Shown in pieces: positions 32,895 through 44,106 of a stretch of 64,000 nucleotides of DNA (the stretch's first letter is position 1; each line of letters opens with the position of its first letter). The position numbers and the translations under genes are program-made. Origin of the DNA: Anodontia alba (Eukaryota > Mollusca > Bivalvia > Lucinida > Lucinidae). The notes under the pieces were generated by a model. The model ran no database searches. It was not told the origin of the DNA and saw only the letters and a program-made list of their open reading frames with translations. The stretch is from the NCBI GenBank assembly GCA_964016985.1, contig OZ024828.1, forward strand, positions 28,402,581 to 28,466,580. The letters are read 5' to 3'.

Positions 32895-33105
32895 ACTGAC
32901 CTTTCCACCCTTGAGTTTTGAAATGGACTCTTCCGACTATGAAACTGAATATGTCCATTACCTAAATAAGGAACGCGCGTAAAAGAAAAGCAAAAACAAA
33001 ATGGCAAACAGCGTAGCGACAAAAAAGAAAAAGGCAAACAGTGCTGATTCTGATGAGACGGCTCACATGAGCCGTCTCATCTAGACCTGCACTGCTTGCA
33101 CAAAA
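32895..33105. mobile_element. TTAA-group MITE family C, decayed ends
   Basis: Stem gattctgatgagacggctc / gagccgtctcatctagacctg with gcaaacagtgctgattc. Upstream are ttgagttttgaaatggactc and gaatatgtccatt. Terminal TTAA not found. Confidence 0.65.
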
Positions 33106-33175
33106 GGTAAGAGAAAAAGTCCAGGGAGTGCCACAATCACAAATCGCAGCCCTTTCCAGACACCAAGAGGAAAAG
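33106..33175 (+). repeat. Dispersed repeat J
   Basis: gtccagggagtgccacaatc, acaaatcgcagccc and agacaccaagaggaaaag. Confidence 0.65.
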
Positions 33176-33701
33176 AAACAGACAAAACCAAACAAGCGCA
33201 AATCAAACAAACGTACGAAAAGCACTAAGATTAGCTCTCTCTTCCTCAAGCGAGGTAATCGCAATGCTAAAAGGACTGAAAAACACAATAACACAAGGTC
33301 AGACATAAACCAAATCGCCTCGCAGAATAAACCACAATGCAACAAAGAGTAAGACTAACATCGGGACCACCGCCTTAGAACGGTCAGTAGAGTAAACCAC
33401 CGGTGGGTTAAAGCACGTTTACAGCTAGCCAACTTCACCCTGGTACCTCTTTTTTTCTGGCTGTGGAATTTAAATGGTGAAGTTAACACATCTGTATTTA
33501 AAATATACTTCCTAGGTTTAAGAGTTGTTAGTATTCAATGGAAATATAGGCTGTGTGTATAGAGATAACGCATGCGTTTTCATGAATTAACATTTTTCTT
33601 GTCCCGAGGATGTAGTTTGAACCTAAGGCCACAAGCCGAGCCTTCATAAATCTTTAGAGGACCCAACAATGGTCATGCAAAGTAAGAAACATGCACGATC
33701 T

Positions 33702-33791
33702 GATGATGAGATTTGTAAATGGAGTGATACAAACGATGCAAGAACATGTTCTTGCATCCTTTATATCACTCCATTTACAAATCTCATCATC
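33702..33791. mobile_element. Snapback palindrome of 90 bp
   Basis: Outer arms gatgatgagatttgtaaatg / catttacaaatctcatcatc and inner arms gatgcaagaaca / tgttcttgcatc are perfect. Small asymmetric bulges (caaac, cttta) lie between. Confidence 0.9.
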
Positions 33792-33889
33792 GGAGAGCCC
33801 CCAAATCATTAACTCGTCGGATTTAGTGCGTTGAATATGTTATTTCGCGAAGGATTGAAAATCGGAGAATTAGTTTTACTCAGTCTCCT

Positions 33890-34080
33890 CATATACAGCT
33901 ATGTAGTTTGCAAGGCTGCACACGCCCCTGAGCACGGGCTATAGCGGTATTTGATTTTCAAAGTAACCAGAATGGGCTCAATGATCCAAAAGGAAACACA
34001 AAGTATAATTTGCAATATGGTGCAGTACGGCCGCCACACGGCACTTAACGCCATCTACAGCGAAGTAAAATAAAACTCTA
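33890..34080 (-). repeat. Dispersed repeat H, copy
   Basis: gtagtttgcaaggctgcacac, aaccagaatgggctcaatga, tgcagtacggccgccacacg: inverse of 7970-8290. Confidence 0.65.
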
Positions 34081-34289
34081 AAACCATGTTGAAACAGCAC
34101 GTGAATCTGTCCATTCGACCGCGGCTTCAAACAAGTATATGCATTGGTGTCTAGGCAAGCCTAGTCTTTAGAACCGGCTGTATACGTTTATTGCAAAGAA
34201 TATCAAAGACCACTATTTACCTGAGTGACCTTATATTTCTGTTTCAACACATGTACCTTAACATATTTTTACCGAGTGTACTCTTCTAC

Positions 34290-34640
34290 CTTAACTGGTA
34301 AGACCGGTTCATTCCCAACAGAAGGGGCTTCAGGGAAGAAACAATCTAGACCCTGATCAGACGCCGCGTTGGGCGGCGTCTGATCCTGGTCTACGCTCTT
34401 TGTCAATATCCCTTTTATAGGACTTTAAGCATAGAATGGTTACTTTCACAATTATATGGGTCAAAACGTGGGAAATTGTACCTTTTGAGAGAGCACCCTG
34501 CGCAGACTCTGATATGTCTGTGTATCCAAGGAATCTGATCAGTTTTCGCTGATTGTCTGTAGAAGCATTAGATCCTTAGCTTTTCAAAGAAGACACGGAT
34601 GCGCAGACTGATCAGGTATTTTGCTGAGCACATGAGGAAA
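34290..34640. mobile_element. Two adjacent MITE remnants (TTAA group and family E)
   Basis: 34350-34400: accctgatcagacgccgcg / cggcgtctgatcctggtct, the stem of the TTAA group. 34483-34640: ctgcgcagactctgatatg and gatgcgcagactgatcagg, family E. Confidence 0.55.
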
Positions 34641-34677
34641 GGGTACTCATCACTTATTAGCAAAATAGGCTCAGGCG

Positions 34678-34678
<1 letters not shown>

Positions 34679-34709
<31 letters not shown>
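34679..34709 (+). repeat. Poly-A tract
   Basis: About 30 A followed by ttaacccccccc. Length may be unreliable. Confidence 0.88.
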
Positions 34710-34711
<2 letters not shown>

Positions 34712-34856
34712 AACCCCCCCCGCCCACAAAAAAAAACAAAACATATCTGTAACCAAAATAGAGACTACGCGTTGGATTTAGAAGAACCACAAACCGGAAT
34801 CCATAAGGTCCAGTTTGTCGTGTTCCGGCTCAAATAAACTATTTTGTGGTGCTTAC

Positions 34857-34928
34857 CATACCATCGTAGTGTACTAATAGCTCTATATCTGCATTATCTC
34901 TATAGCTTGTCAGCATACTTTCTTTTAT
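34857..34928 (-). CDS. CACNA2D: alpha-2/delta exon 13
   Basis: Acceptor CTATTTCAG, donor GTAAGCAC; phase 0 both sides, 24 codons reading IKESMLTSYRDNADIELLVH then YDGM. It corresponds to the variable loop after PNYS..DLS, weakly conserved between paralogues. It is assigned from phase, splice sites and position. Confidence 0.85.
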
Positions 34929-34980
34929 CTGAAATAGAATAAATGCGAACATCCCACTGTCTGAAATAAAGCAAGAAAAC

Positions 34981-35175
34981 ATACCTTCTATCATATGCGC
35001 CGAGCGAAGACTCAAATCAGCCTGCGCATTTGCGCAGTCTGATCAGAGTCTTCGTTGTCCTCATGAAGAAACCTTGCATCTGACTATTTGAAATGCGCTA
35101 AGGGAAGATTCTGATCAGGCTGCGCGAATGCGCAGGCTGATCTGAATCTTCGCTTAGCGAACATGTCCGGAGGCA
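34981..35175. mobile_element. Palindromic MITE family E, good copy
   Basis: Two palindromic stems: atcagcctgcgcatttgcgc...gtctgatcagagtcttcg and ctgatcaggctgcgcgaatg...cgcaggctgatctgaatc. Ends ccttctatcatatgcgccg / gcgaacatgtccggagg. Confidence 0.82.
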
Positions 35176-35600
35176 CAAATCAGCTTGCGCATTCAACATT
35201 CCCATAGTTAATTTTCCGTTTCTCAGCAGCAATATTTCTTCTGCACTAGCATACGCTGTTTATGTTTCACAATTAATCCGTTATCCTAGAGCCTGTTCTG
35301 AGTATCAGGACTTTATCGAAAGAGAAGGACTTTTAACTACAAGACTGTTAACTCAGGGCTATCAAAGAACTAAACTGATGACAACTCTTATGAAATTCTT
35401 TGAGAGGCATTATAATCTCGTCAATCCCTACAATATGGCTGTTTCCAGACCCAAGTCTGAAGTTCAGGCTAACTGGCATGGTGGGCGAAGCATGCTTACC
35501 AAGTAAATGCTAACTTTCCATGGACGCCTGATTACACCCCATTTATTCTGGGTCCATGTCTGTCTGTCTGTCTGTCTCACATTTCTAATTTTGTTTTCTG

Positions 35601-35881
35601 CATCACGAAAACATGCCTATATAATTTTGACCCCCTCAAACCCCACTTTTATATAGTAAAACTGGGGTTTACAAGGTTATACATTATTTTTCTTATTTCT
35701 GCTCAAAAACATAGATTGTGGGTACTCGTTAGAACCGCCTCGGCGAGGCGGTTCTAACGGGTACCCACAATCTATATTTTGAGCAGGTATATAAAAAATA
35801 TCAGAAATTTTTTATCTGAAAGTTATTAATTTTTTGGTGGTAACATGTTCAGTATATTTGAATAGGCACGTTTTCGTAATG
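35601..35881 (+). mobile_element. Hairpin MITE family A, full copy with near-perfect hairpin
   Basis: Ends CATCACGAAAACATGCCTAT and aataggcacgttttcgtaatg. Hairpin arms ggtactcgttagaaccgcct / aggcggttctaacgggtacc have a two-base centre and extend outward through cacaatcta. Confidence 0.95.
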
Positions 35882-36182
35882 TGTGTGTATATTGACTTTA
35901 CGATTTTCCGAAATACGATTTTGGTATGTTAACCTCAGACTCGTCCTTATAAATTTCCAACCCCTATTTCCGGGAGCGTTGGATAACGGAAACCAGTCAT
36001 ATAATCGTTATCTAATTGGTAATTTCAGAATAAAAGATACTTCTATGCGCTTAATTCAATGCACAACTACTAACTGGTCAATAAGCGTTCCCTGTCTATT
36101 CTATTCCAAATTATTGTAATAACCGATCTTCTGTTATTGAAATTATCCTTCCTTAAATAATGCAAAACTTCTTAATACATAC

Positions 36183-36266
36183 CCACTTTAGTTTTTCTTT
36201 ATTCGTAGACAACATAACATCTGAAAGATCCATATTACTGTAATTTGGATTCATGATTACTTCTTC
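36183..36266 (-). CDS. CACNA2D: alpha-2/delta exon 12 (Cache-like region)
   Basis: Acceptor CTTTTCAG, donor GTATGTAT; phase 0 both sides, 28 codons. It encodes EEVIMNPNYSNMDLSDVMLS and ends KEKLKW. A nearer GTGGGT could also serve as donor but would place a stop at the start of exon 13, so the GTATGT three bases further on was chosen. The PNYS..DLS.V pattern matches the family. Confidence 0.92.
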
Positions 36267-36902
36267 CTGAAAAGACATATATTTCCTTACTAGTTATAAA
36301 ACTTAGTAGCTCGCACATGAAAGTGATCGACGTTACCCAAGCCCACTATGCCAAACTTATCTAAAAAGACGATTTCTTTTTGAAATACAGAACAGAACAA
36401 GAGATGGAAATTAGCAGACACAATTTCATTGATTTTACATTGGAGTGCCAACAGTATCTATGCCCACCTAGTAGCACTTCAAGCAAACTCTGTTTTCAGA
36501 TATAACTGATAAAGTCAATTATCTAAAGTAATATATAAATATATATTATCAGCCCTGATTAGGTTGTATAGGTGCGTTGTCTGGCCCGAGCAAGCGCAAA
36601 TCGCACGTCTTCAGATTATCTCATGTTGCGGTTCAACTAAAACTTGACGCACAGCTTTGACTGTTTATATTTTTGAATAATGAAGCATGTAAAATGAAAT
36701 TTTCAAGAAATGCAAATAACAAGTAAAATGCCAAAAATCTCCGAAAAAGGTACTAGAGTGAACTCTCGTTACAAATACAGATTTTGTTCACAAAGCTATT
36801 GTCATTAAAATAAATTTGATGTTGTAAAGAGTAATGAGCAAAATGGCATATAAGAAATGGTTTATGCTTTATTGCTTTTTCCTCATAGAACATGTTTGGA
36901 CA

Positions 36903-37169
36903 CATTACAAAAACACGCCTATGCAAATATGTAGAAAATTTCACCTCCAAAAAAACTGAAAAATTTCAAATAAAAATCTCTGATATTTTTCATATTTCTG
37001 CTCAAAACATAGATTATGGGTACTCGGCGAGGCGGTTCTAACGAGTACCCACAATCTATGATTTGAGCAGAAATAAGAAAAATAATGTATACCCCTGTAA
37101 ACCCAAGGTTTACTATATAAAAATGGGGTATCAGGGGGTCAAGAATTATATAGGTATGTTTTCGTGATG
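36903..37169 (-). mobile_element. Hairpin MITE family A, arm shortened
   Basis: Ends cattacaaaaacacgccta and ggtatgttttcgtgatg. The hairpin passes from tatgggtactcgg to cgaggcggttctaacgagta with part of one arm deleted. Confidence 0.9.
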
Positions 37170-38101
37170 ATTTGCTAGAATCACCTCAGTAATGCAATTC
37201 CAACAAACAAATATCCAAAACATATGTTTCTTGAATTATTAAACACAATGTTCATGCATAATTTCTTGTTAACTGTCACCTCCAGATTGAAGATTTCATG
37301 CCAGTCAAATTATCATTTTAACGAATTTTGTCGTTGTGTCGAGTGTTGACAAAAAGAGGGTTGACAGCATTAAAGCAGGACCAAAATCATTAATATTCTT
37401 ATTGCGAGACATAAATCAGTAGTATATAAATCAAAATGCGTTATCAACCCCGTGTTGCAATATTAGTAGAGTTAGTATTTGCATTAACGCTAAGATTGTC
37501 ATACAATGTCACCTGCCTCTAAAAATACTAATCGATTCTATGGAGGATTCGAAGTATTGGAAATGCTAGCCACTAAAGGAATGTCAGTGCCAAAACAAGT
37601 TAATGATTTGTTTTGGTTTTGCTTCATGTCATATAATGGGAATGTATAATATATTTCCAAATCAGACAACAACAGACCAGTTGCACTGACATATTTTCTA
37701 GAATGCTTAAACTCGGTTTCTGGTTTGATATATTCCTTAAATAATGGGCAAATATTTTGGGCGACAAAACTGTGAAGTCATATAACAATACCAATTATGA
37801 ATACATTTTCGAGAAAGCTTCTCAGTTGGGAGACAAATTTCACGTTTTTGTTACTTCTCGAAAAGCACATGAGCCAGAATATAAGAAAATGTACGTCTGG
37901 CATTATGACATGTGCGTCCAGTAAAAACTCAGATCAACCTGCACATTTGCGGAGTTGTGCGTTTTCGTATAACGCGGCTCAGATCTTGTTGGCGCAATTC
38001 TAATGACACCTGAAAGAATGTTTTCGTAGGAGAAAACTTACAGACAACTGATATATAAAGATTCCATTAATTAAAGTCGAACTACCGTTTACTCATATTT
38101 T
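37170..38101. other. Intron stretch, mostly unrecognised
   Basis: A family E fragment lies at about 37905-37990 (gacatgtgcgtccagtaaaaac, ggctcagatc). Nothing else recognised. Confidence 0.4.
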
Positions 38102-38280
38102 GATTCAGCATAGCTCCAGATAAAGCATTTTTCCCAACCAAAATGTATTGATATTTTTCTTAATTCTCTTTGAAAACATATGCTGTTGTACTCAGGTGAG
38201 GCGCTTCTAATGAGTACCTGTAACATATGAAATTCTTAGAGAAATAAGAAAACTATTTACTGGTTACTTCATCTTATTTA
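38102..38280. mobile_element. MITE family A-prime with related hairpin
   Basis: ccaaccaaaatgtattgatat and gaaaacatatgctgttgtac are shared with 46425-46600. Hairpin remnant actcaggtgaggcgcttct, aatgagtacctgtaacatat. Confidence 0.65.
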
Positions 38281-38294
38281 TCTGATTTAATTAC

Positions 38295-38387
38295 CGTTTC
38301 TGGGTCAATCTTGTATGGCCTGAAATCAGGGTGTGCCATGACATATCCGTTGTGGTTAACCATGAACGCAAAAGCGTTAGGACCAAG
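38295..38387 (-). CDS. CACNA2D: alpha-2/delta exon 11 (Cache-like region)
   Basis: Acceptor GAATTTCAG, donor GTAATTAA; phase 0 both sides, 31 codons. It encodes LGPNAFAFMVNHNGYVMAHP followed by DFRPYKIDPET. The LG..AFA...N.GY...HP.FRP pattern is the Cache signature of the family. A MITE of the TCGAAC family begins about 14 nt upstream of the acceptor, leaving a very short pyrimidine tract. Confidence 0.95.
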
Positions 38388-38401
38388 CTGAAATTCAAAT
38401 A

Positions 38402-38756
38402 CAGTAAAACCTCAACAGCTTGAACACAGATGACGCGTTCGCCATGGATTATTCGAACTCGTTTTTGAGTTCCTACGAATTCTTCCGATAGCTCAAGAAA
38501 ACAAATATTTAGAGAAATTTTCTTGTTTTATCATGAAATTATATGGTGTGTGTACTAATTAGAATCGCATCGTCGAGACGATTCTAATGAGTATACTCAA
38601 CATACTATTAGTGTGTAGAAGATCGAAAAGAATTCCCAAAAGTATCATCATTTGCTTTCTGACCTGGTGCTATGATTAACCCTGGTGGCTTGAATTATCC
38701 ATATCTCGAACAAATTTTCATGGTCCTAAAGATGTTCGAGCCATTGAATTTTGATT
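38402..38756. mobile_element. MITE family M (TCGAAC) beside exon 11 acceptor
   Basis: Ends cagtaaaacctcaacagct and gagccattgaattttgatt. Inner blocks gaactcgtttttgagttcct and tcgaacaaattttcatgg. Central hairpin actaattagaatcgcatcgt / acgattctaatgagtatac near 38556-38600 is a diverged family A hairpin. Confidence 0.8.
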
Positions 38757-39411
38757 ATAAACAGCTTGTTATTATTATAAAAAAGCGATGTTATTACTGT
38801 AGAAAAGCTTTCAGATTAATGCTTCAAATGTTGTAATACAAATAAATAGAAACGCCTTAGCTATTTTACAAAGAAAATATTTCACAAGAACAGCTTATAT
38901 TGCTGAATATCGATAAGACAAACAAGAAAAAAATCATGGCGTCTAGCATTAAACGATTGCTTACCTAATACTGTGCAGAGCAGTGTAAACTACATACAAC
39001 ATACAAATCCAAGTGGATTATTAATTATTAAATGAGGCATTTGTATATAAAACATCTTCGTCATTAGAAACAGAGTCCTAACTATAATAGTATTCGGAAG
39101 CAATAAGCTATATGTTTTTCTTTCACATAAATAAATAAATTTGATTCAAGTGGTTAACAGTAATACACGGGAATTTCTCATGGTACACACTCTACTCCAT
39201 GTATGTTTCCAGAACATATATAGAACAATTCTTGAGAATCGCCAAGTGTCTCACTGAAGCAATGCATAAACCAAAATCGTTATATTGACAACAAACAATC
39301 AGGAAAACGTAACATTTCAACTGCTTTCAGAGTTTTCACAGTTCACAGCTGTTTTAAGTTTTGTAATGACACGTCAGTTGTTTTCAGTGTTTTTGAGTGT
39401 GTTCTTTGCTC

Positions 39412-39625
39412 TTAACCCTTGTCCTGCTATTTAAATTAAGATGCTACGCACACTTCTAATTGTCAGCCAATCAGATTCCTTGATCCAGATTGTTGATATA
39501 AATTAACATACTTAATGGCAAACAGTGCAGATCCAGATCAGTTGACTTCTTCAGAAGACAACTGATCTGGATCTACACTGTTTGCAAAGGCAGGACATAT
39601 CCGGGCTCAGCAGGACAAAGGTTAA
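39412..39625. mobile_element. TTAA MITE family B, copy 2
   Basis: TTAA-bounded; cccttgtcctgctattta and caggacaaagg ends. Stem gatccagatcagttgacttc / gaagacaactgatctggatc. Reversed relative to the copy at 57173. Confidence 0.88.
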
Positions 39626-39648
39626 GGGTCATTCGTTTTAGAAAAAAA

Positions 39649-39778
39649 GGCGGTTCTAACGAGTACCTACAATCTATGTTTTGAGCAGAAATATGAAAAT
39701 ATTAGAACTTTTATCTGAAAACTTTCAGTTTTTGGTGGTGAAACTTTCAATATATTTGAAAAGGCGTGTCTTCGTATG
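39649..39778 (+). mobile_element. Hairpin MITE family A, right half
   Basis: Begins in aggcggttctaacgagtacc and ends aaggcgtgtcttcgtatg. It follows the family B MITE directly. Confidence 0.75.
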
Positions 39779-39989
39779 GCGTTTGCTGATAGCCCAGATA
39801 GTGGATAACCCAGAATGCGATCCAAGATGAAGTTTTCGTAGTAACAGGCCACAGAGAAACGATTACTGTTATCTGAATATTTCAAGTTTATCTAAACAGG
39901 TACCGTATTTACCTTAAATATTGTGTAAGATGAATTCCTTACCATACTTGTTCTAAAGATTGAAAACATCCATTGATAAATGTATCTAA

Positions 39990-40085
39990 ACTGCTGGATG
40001 AGCTGGAAACAGTGTAGGCCCTGATCAGACGTGGCATTATATGGTGTCTGATCTGAGACTAGACTGTTTGTTTAGGCATGTCTGT
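39990..40085. mobile_element. TTAA-group MITE remnant
   Basis: ggaaacagtgtaggccctga, cagacgtggcattatatgg and tgtctgatctgagactagac form the shared stem. No clear termini. Confidence 0.5.
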
Positions 40086-40132
40086 CTGTCTGAATCCTTA
40101 GGATATATTTGGTGATCTATTTGCTTACATAC

Positions 40133-40213
40133 CATGTGTGGAGCAGCTAAATCTAGCATTGTTTGTACTGGCACATCCGTCCCCATAACGCCTAGTAAAT
40201 TGCCATCTTTGAA
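40133..40213 (-). CDS. CACNA2D: alpha-2/delta exon 10 (Cache-like region)
   Basis: Acceptor GTTTTAG, donor GTATGTAA; phase 0 both sides, 27 codons. It encodes FKDGNLLGVMGTDVPVQTML followed by DLAAPHM. The LLGV.GTDVPV motif is diagnostic of the alpha-2/delta Cache-like domain. Confidence 0.95.
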
Positions 40214-40358
40214 CTAAAACACAAGAAAAATAAATACCTGAGTAAAACAGAGACTGATATATATTGCATTGATCTTTGTGTAAATTGTCTGTCAGTTTCA
40301 CCACTGGGCCGTGTTGATTGTTGGTGTCACAATATGTTTTCCAAATGGCTTTAAGCAT

Positions 40359-40660
40359 TATTTGTGTTGAGATTTCACGGCCCTGTCAACCCAGTGGGGT
40401 CAAACCGGGCGCGGTCAGTTTACCTAACCACACTTTTATTGGCCAGGTTTAGTCCTCTAAGCGGTTAACCAGTATTGTGCGCATTCTTTCGTCAGAAACT
40501 GACAAATGCCCTTCCTGAATTAGCGGAAGGGAGAGAATGACCGTAGAAAATATTTCATGATCAACCTCCACGAAGTAATGTTGCCGACCCAGCGGATGTT
40601 GAACCCGCATCCTCCTGATCAGCAGTCGGACGCACATCCAACTGAGCCACCGAGGCCGAG
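40359..40660 (-). mobile_element. SINE family S, near full length
   Basis: tttgtgttgagatttcacgg at its 3' end, agcggttaaccagtattgtg in the body, and head with gccgacccagcgg, the B-box complement gttgaacccgc and A-box region ccaactgagccaccgaggcc. Confidence 0.85.
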
Positions 40661-40980
40661 AAACATAAAGAAAAACTATTACAGTTTTACTGTGGAACGA
40701 ATACTTCTTTAAAGTTTAACATGCCTATTATTGAACTATATTGCTTATACGTGCATTTTAATTGTTCTTAATGCTGAACTGATTGGAAGAATGGGTTTCA
40801 TTTGTGAATTGTATCAATATATAAACGCCAGCAAATCATTTCTAAAGTTAATAAGGACCTCGGCTTTAGATTAAGTTTGTGAGGGATTCATTAGCACATC
40901 GATATACTCCATAAAAATAAAATTCCAGCTAGGTGATATATACGATGAAGATCAAATAGCTCATTTTAGATATTATGCAA

Positions 40981-40991
40981 CCCCCCCCCCC

Positions 40992-41026
<35 letters not shown>
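40981..41026 (+). repeat. C12 then A-rich homopolymer tract
   Basis: A run of C directly followed by about 33 A. Likely sequencing-sensitive. Confidence 0.85.
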
Positions 41027-41334
41027 AACATGGAAAACAGGTCTATGATTCCGGTTAAGCTGACTTGTCGAAACATAAATGCCGTTTTGAATCTGCATAT
41101 AGAAGTCCATACCCGCTTGAATATACACATCAGAGCTCATGATCAGTCAGCTATATTCACAGACAGATGAAGGGCGTCAATTGTCACTGCCTGGATAGTA
41201 GCAACTGCGTACTTCACTGCGAAAGTTTTTGTGCAGACTGTGCGGTTGAGCTTGCAATTCTGAATCTTAGCTTTCGACGTATTTGCGTAGCAACTATCAT
41301 GTTACTATCCTTGTTGTATTAGAAACATACAACA

Positions 41335-43409
41335 AACCCGTACCTCAAATTTCCGAAGGATTCCGTGCAACTACGAATAACTCCGAAGAAAATATTGTGC
41401 GGAGTATTGGGACATTTACTACGAAGCAATTTTTTACTGAAAAATGGAAAACAGAGCGGAGAATGTGTAAATCTCTACGATTACCACCACATTTGGAATG
41501 AGCTATGCACTTTCGTAACAAGCGGAGTATTGGGATGAAATTTCCGCATGCTTACGCATATTTACCATTCGTATCTTGCGTAAAGGTTCGTAGAAAATGT
41601 CCCAATACTCCGCTGGTTTGTAATCATCTCCGCATGACTGCGTAATTGTTCGTAACTAGCTCCGCATGCTTACGCACGCTTACCATTTGTATGTTGCGTA
41701 AAGTTTCGTAGAAAATGTCCCAATACTCCGCTGGTTTGTAATCATCTCCGCATGACTGCGTAGATGTTCGTAACTAGCTCCGCATGCTTACGCAAGCTTA
41801 CCATTTGTATGGTGCATAAAGTTTCGTAGAAAATGTCCCAATACTCCGCTGGTTCGTAATCATCTCCGCATGACTGCGTAGTTTTTCGTAACTAGCTCCG
41901 CATGCTTACGCACACTTACCATCAGTATCTTGCGTAGAGGTTTGTAGAAAATGTCCTAATACTCCGCTTGTTTGTAATCAGCTCTGCATGACTACCTATT
42001 TGTCTCCAATGAACATTTGTTTGTGTTGAGGTTTTACGGCCCAGTCAACTTAATGGGGTCATGTAGAGCCTGGTCAGTTTACCCAACCACACTTTTACTG
42101 GGCAGCTTAGTCCTCTTAGTGGTTAACCAGTGAGTGTGCACATTCTTTCGCCAGAAACTGAAGCATACCCTTCTTACATGACAGCAGAAGGGAGAGAATG
42201 ACCATAAAAAGTACTTCATGATCATATACCTATGAAATAATGTTGCTGACCCAATGGGGGTCAAACCTGTAACCTAATCACAAGTTGGAGGTGCATCCAA
42301 TGGAGTCACCTAGGCTGGCCTCCAAATGAACATAGCAAGCACCTCCAGGATTTCAAGGTAGGGCAGTAACAAAATTATTATGAAAACTCCATAAAGCATG
42401 CTTTTTCTACCACAAAATGAAGTATAACATAAGTTTATTTTGTATTAAAGCATTTTGTATTTACAAAAAGGTTATTAGTCATTGGAATCTACTTAAAAAG
42501 TCATATACATGGGATTTTTGTATATCTGTTAACAGTTATGGAAAAAAGATTTTACCACAATTTTACACCACTTCTTTTGAAGAAAAGCATTATTATCAAT
42601 GTATTGTGAATGAAAAAATAAAAAGTGCAAGACTTAGAATTCAACTTTTTGATTTGCTTATATTCTATTGAAATACATGTAATCAAAAGAAACCACCAAC
42701 CTTCTGAAATCAGCAATAACATTTCCATGGACTATTAAAGTCATTTAGACTATTCCATTTTACATGTAAAACACAAAAACCAAGTATATGTATTTCTAAT
42801 CCATAATTTAAATTCACTAATGAACTAGCTTTATAGTTATGTTGTCTCAGAGTAGCTCTTTAAGTGACTGAACTTTTTGGTTTCAAAGCAATAAAGCAAC
42901 TACTTTTATGATATCTTAATTGATACCATTTTGTATCCATGGCAACAAAGTCTTCTGTGAATCTGTTATGCATATTAAATTACAAAGGTCTCTAAGCACA
43001 CTCCCAATGCTACGAAAGACTACGAACCAAAAATTGGTTAAGTTATATTCTATGTTCTCATTTGATCTAAAAGATTTCTAAGTCCAGTAATCTCCATACA
43101 TATACGAACTGAAATAAGTTTAAGTCTATATTCTACGAAGGATTCCGCACTGAAAAATGCTAAGTCCACAGTTTTACGAAGTACTCCGTTCAGAGTGCGG
43201 AGATTGCTCCGTTCGTTTGTAGACAGCTACGAATATATTTCTACGTATGTACGGAAATTTGTTCGTAAATACGCAGATTTCCGCAAACCTTCGTAACAAA
43301 CTACAAGAATATACGCAATCTCCGGACAAAATTACGCAAAAATACGAAAGAATCCACTCATTTACGAAGAGAACTGTTCGTAGTTTTCGTAAATTTGAGG
43401 TACGGGTAT
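41335..43409. mobile_element. 2.07-kb element with inverted ends and tandem repeats
   Basis: Left end cccgtacctcaaatttccga (about 41337) and right end cgtaaatttgaggtacggg (to 43409) are inverted repeats. Both flanks are rich in the words ttcgtag, tccgcatgactgcgta and acgaa. Four tandem units of about 118 bp (41515-41995) share accattcgtatcttgcgta, aatgtcccaatactccgct and gtaatcatctccgcatgact. It contains a SINE (42017-42320). No transposase was recognised; an 84-codon frame at 42417 has no domain. Confidence 0.75.
42017..42320 (-). mobile_element. SINE family S with 12-13 bp target duplication
   Basis: 3' end ttgtttgtgttgaggtttta, head with ccaatgggggtcaaacctg. Flanked by TCCAATGAACAT (42005-42016) and TCCAAATGAACAT (42321-42333). 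It is inserted in the 2.07-kb element. Confidence 0.88.
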
Positions 43410-43718
43410 AGCCATATCCAGCGTTACCTTTATGTTGTTCTAATTTATCTCAAACTCCAAGGGACAAGAGTTCAAACTTAGAGAGAAGTGTAGTTTGAGA
43501 TTACAGGGGTTGAATTGCAAAGAACTTAAAGCAAAACTAAACCAAAATTAACCAAAGTTTAGTTTGACGTAAGCAGTAGTTTGAGTCATCAGTGTTTGAG
43601 ATAACGAGAGTCAACTGTATGTCTATCAATGCGTCGCTATAAGGCGTATTATAATGTTGCTCAGCTACCCTGATAACAGAGTGAACGACATCTACTCTTT
43701 CACATCTACTGAACTACC

Positions 43719-43902
43719 TTAATCCTTTCAACCTAAAAGACGAAAGCCAATAAATGTAAAAAAAGCAATGTAGATCCGGATAAGATGTCTCATCAGGATC
43801 TATACTGTTTGCCATTCCGTTTTTGTTGAAGACTGAACCCCCTGTTTGCATCAGTGGACATGTCCAAACTGAAGAAACTTCAGAAACTTCAGAAAGGGTT
43901 AA
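43719..43902. mobile_element. TTAA MITE family C, reversed copy
   Basis: TTAA at both ends; atcctttcaacc / agaaaggg. Stem tagatccggataagatgtct, catcaggatctatactgttt. A small internal repeat gaaacttcagaaacttcag is present. Confidence 0.72.
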
Positions 43903-44106
43903 ATTTAACAGCAAAAGCAAAAGCAATAAGGCATAAAATCTAAAAATAAAACAAGCAACAAACACTACAGTGCACTTTTCTTTACTAGTGAAAGTTAATT
44001 AAGATATTTAAAACTAGAGGTAGAATTTCGTGTGGCTCTTTCAAGGATCATTATACTGCATTCATATAGGAACCTATATTGTTCCGCATCTCGGAAATAG
44101 ATCGTT

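Noticed and set aside
32962..33345. 127-codon minus-strand Leu/Phe-rich frame resembling membrane segments
   Set aside because: It overlaps a TTAA-group MITE and repeat J; the hydrophobicity comes from T-rich repeat sequence.
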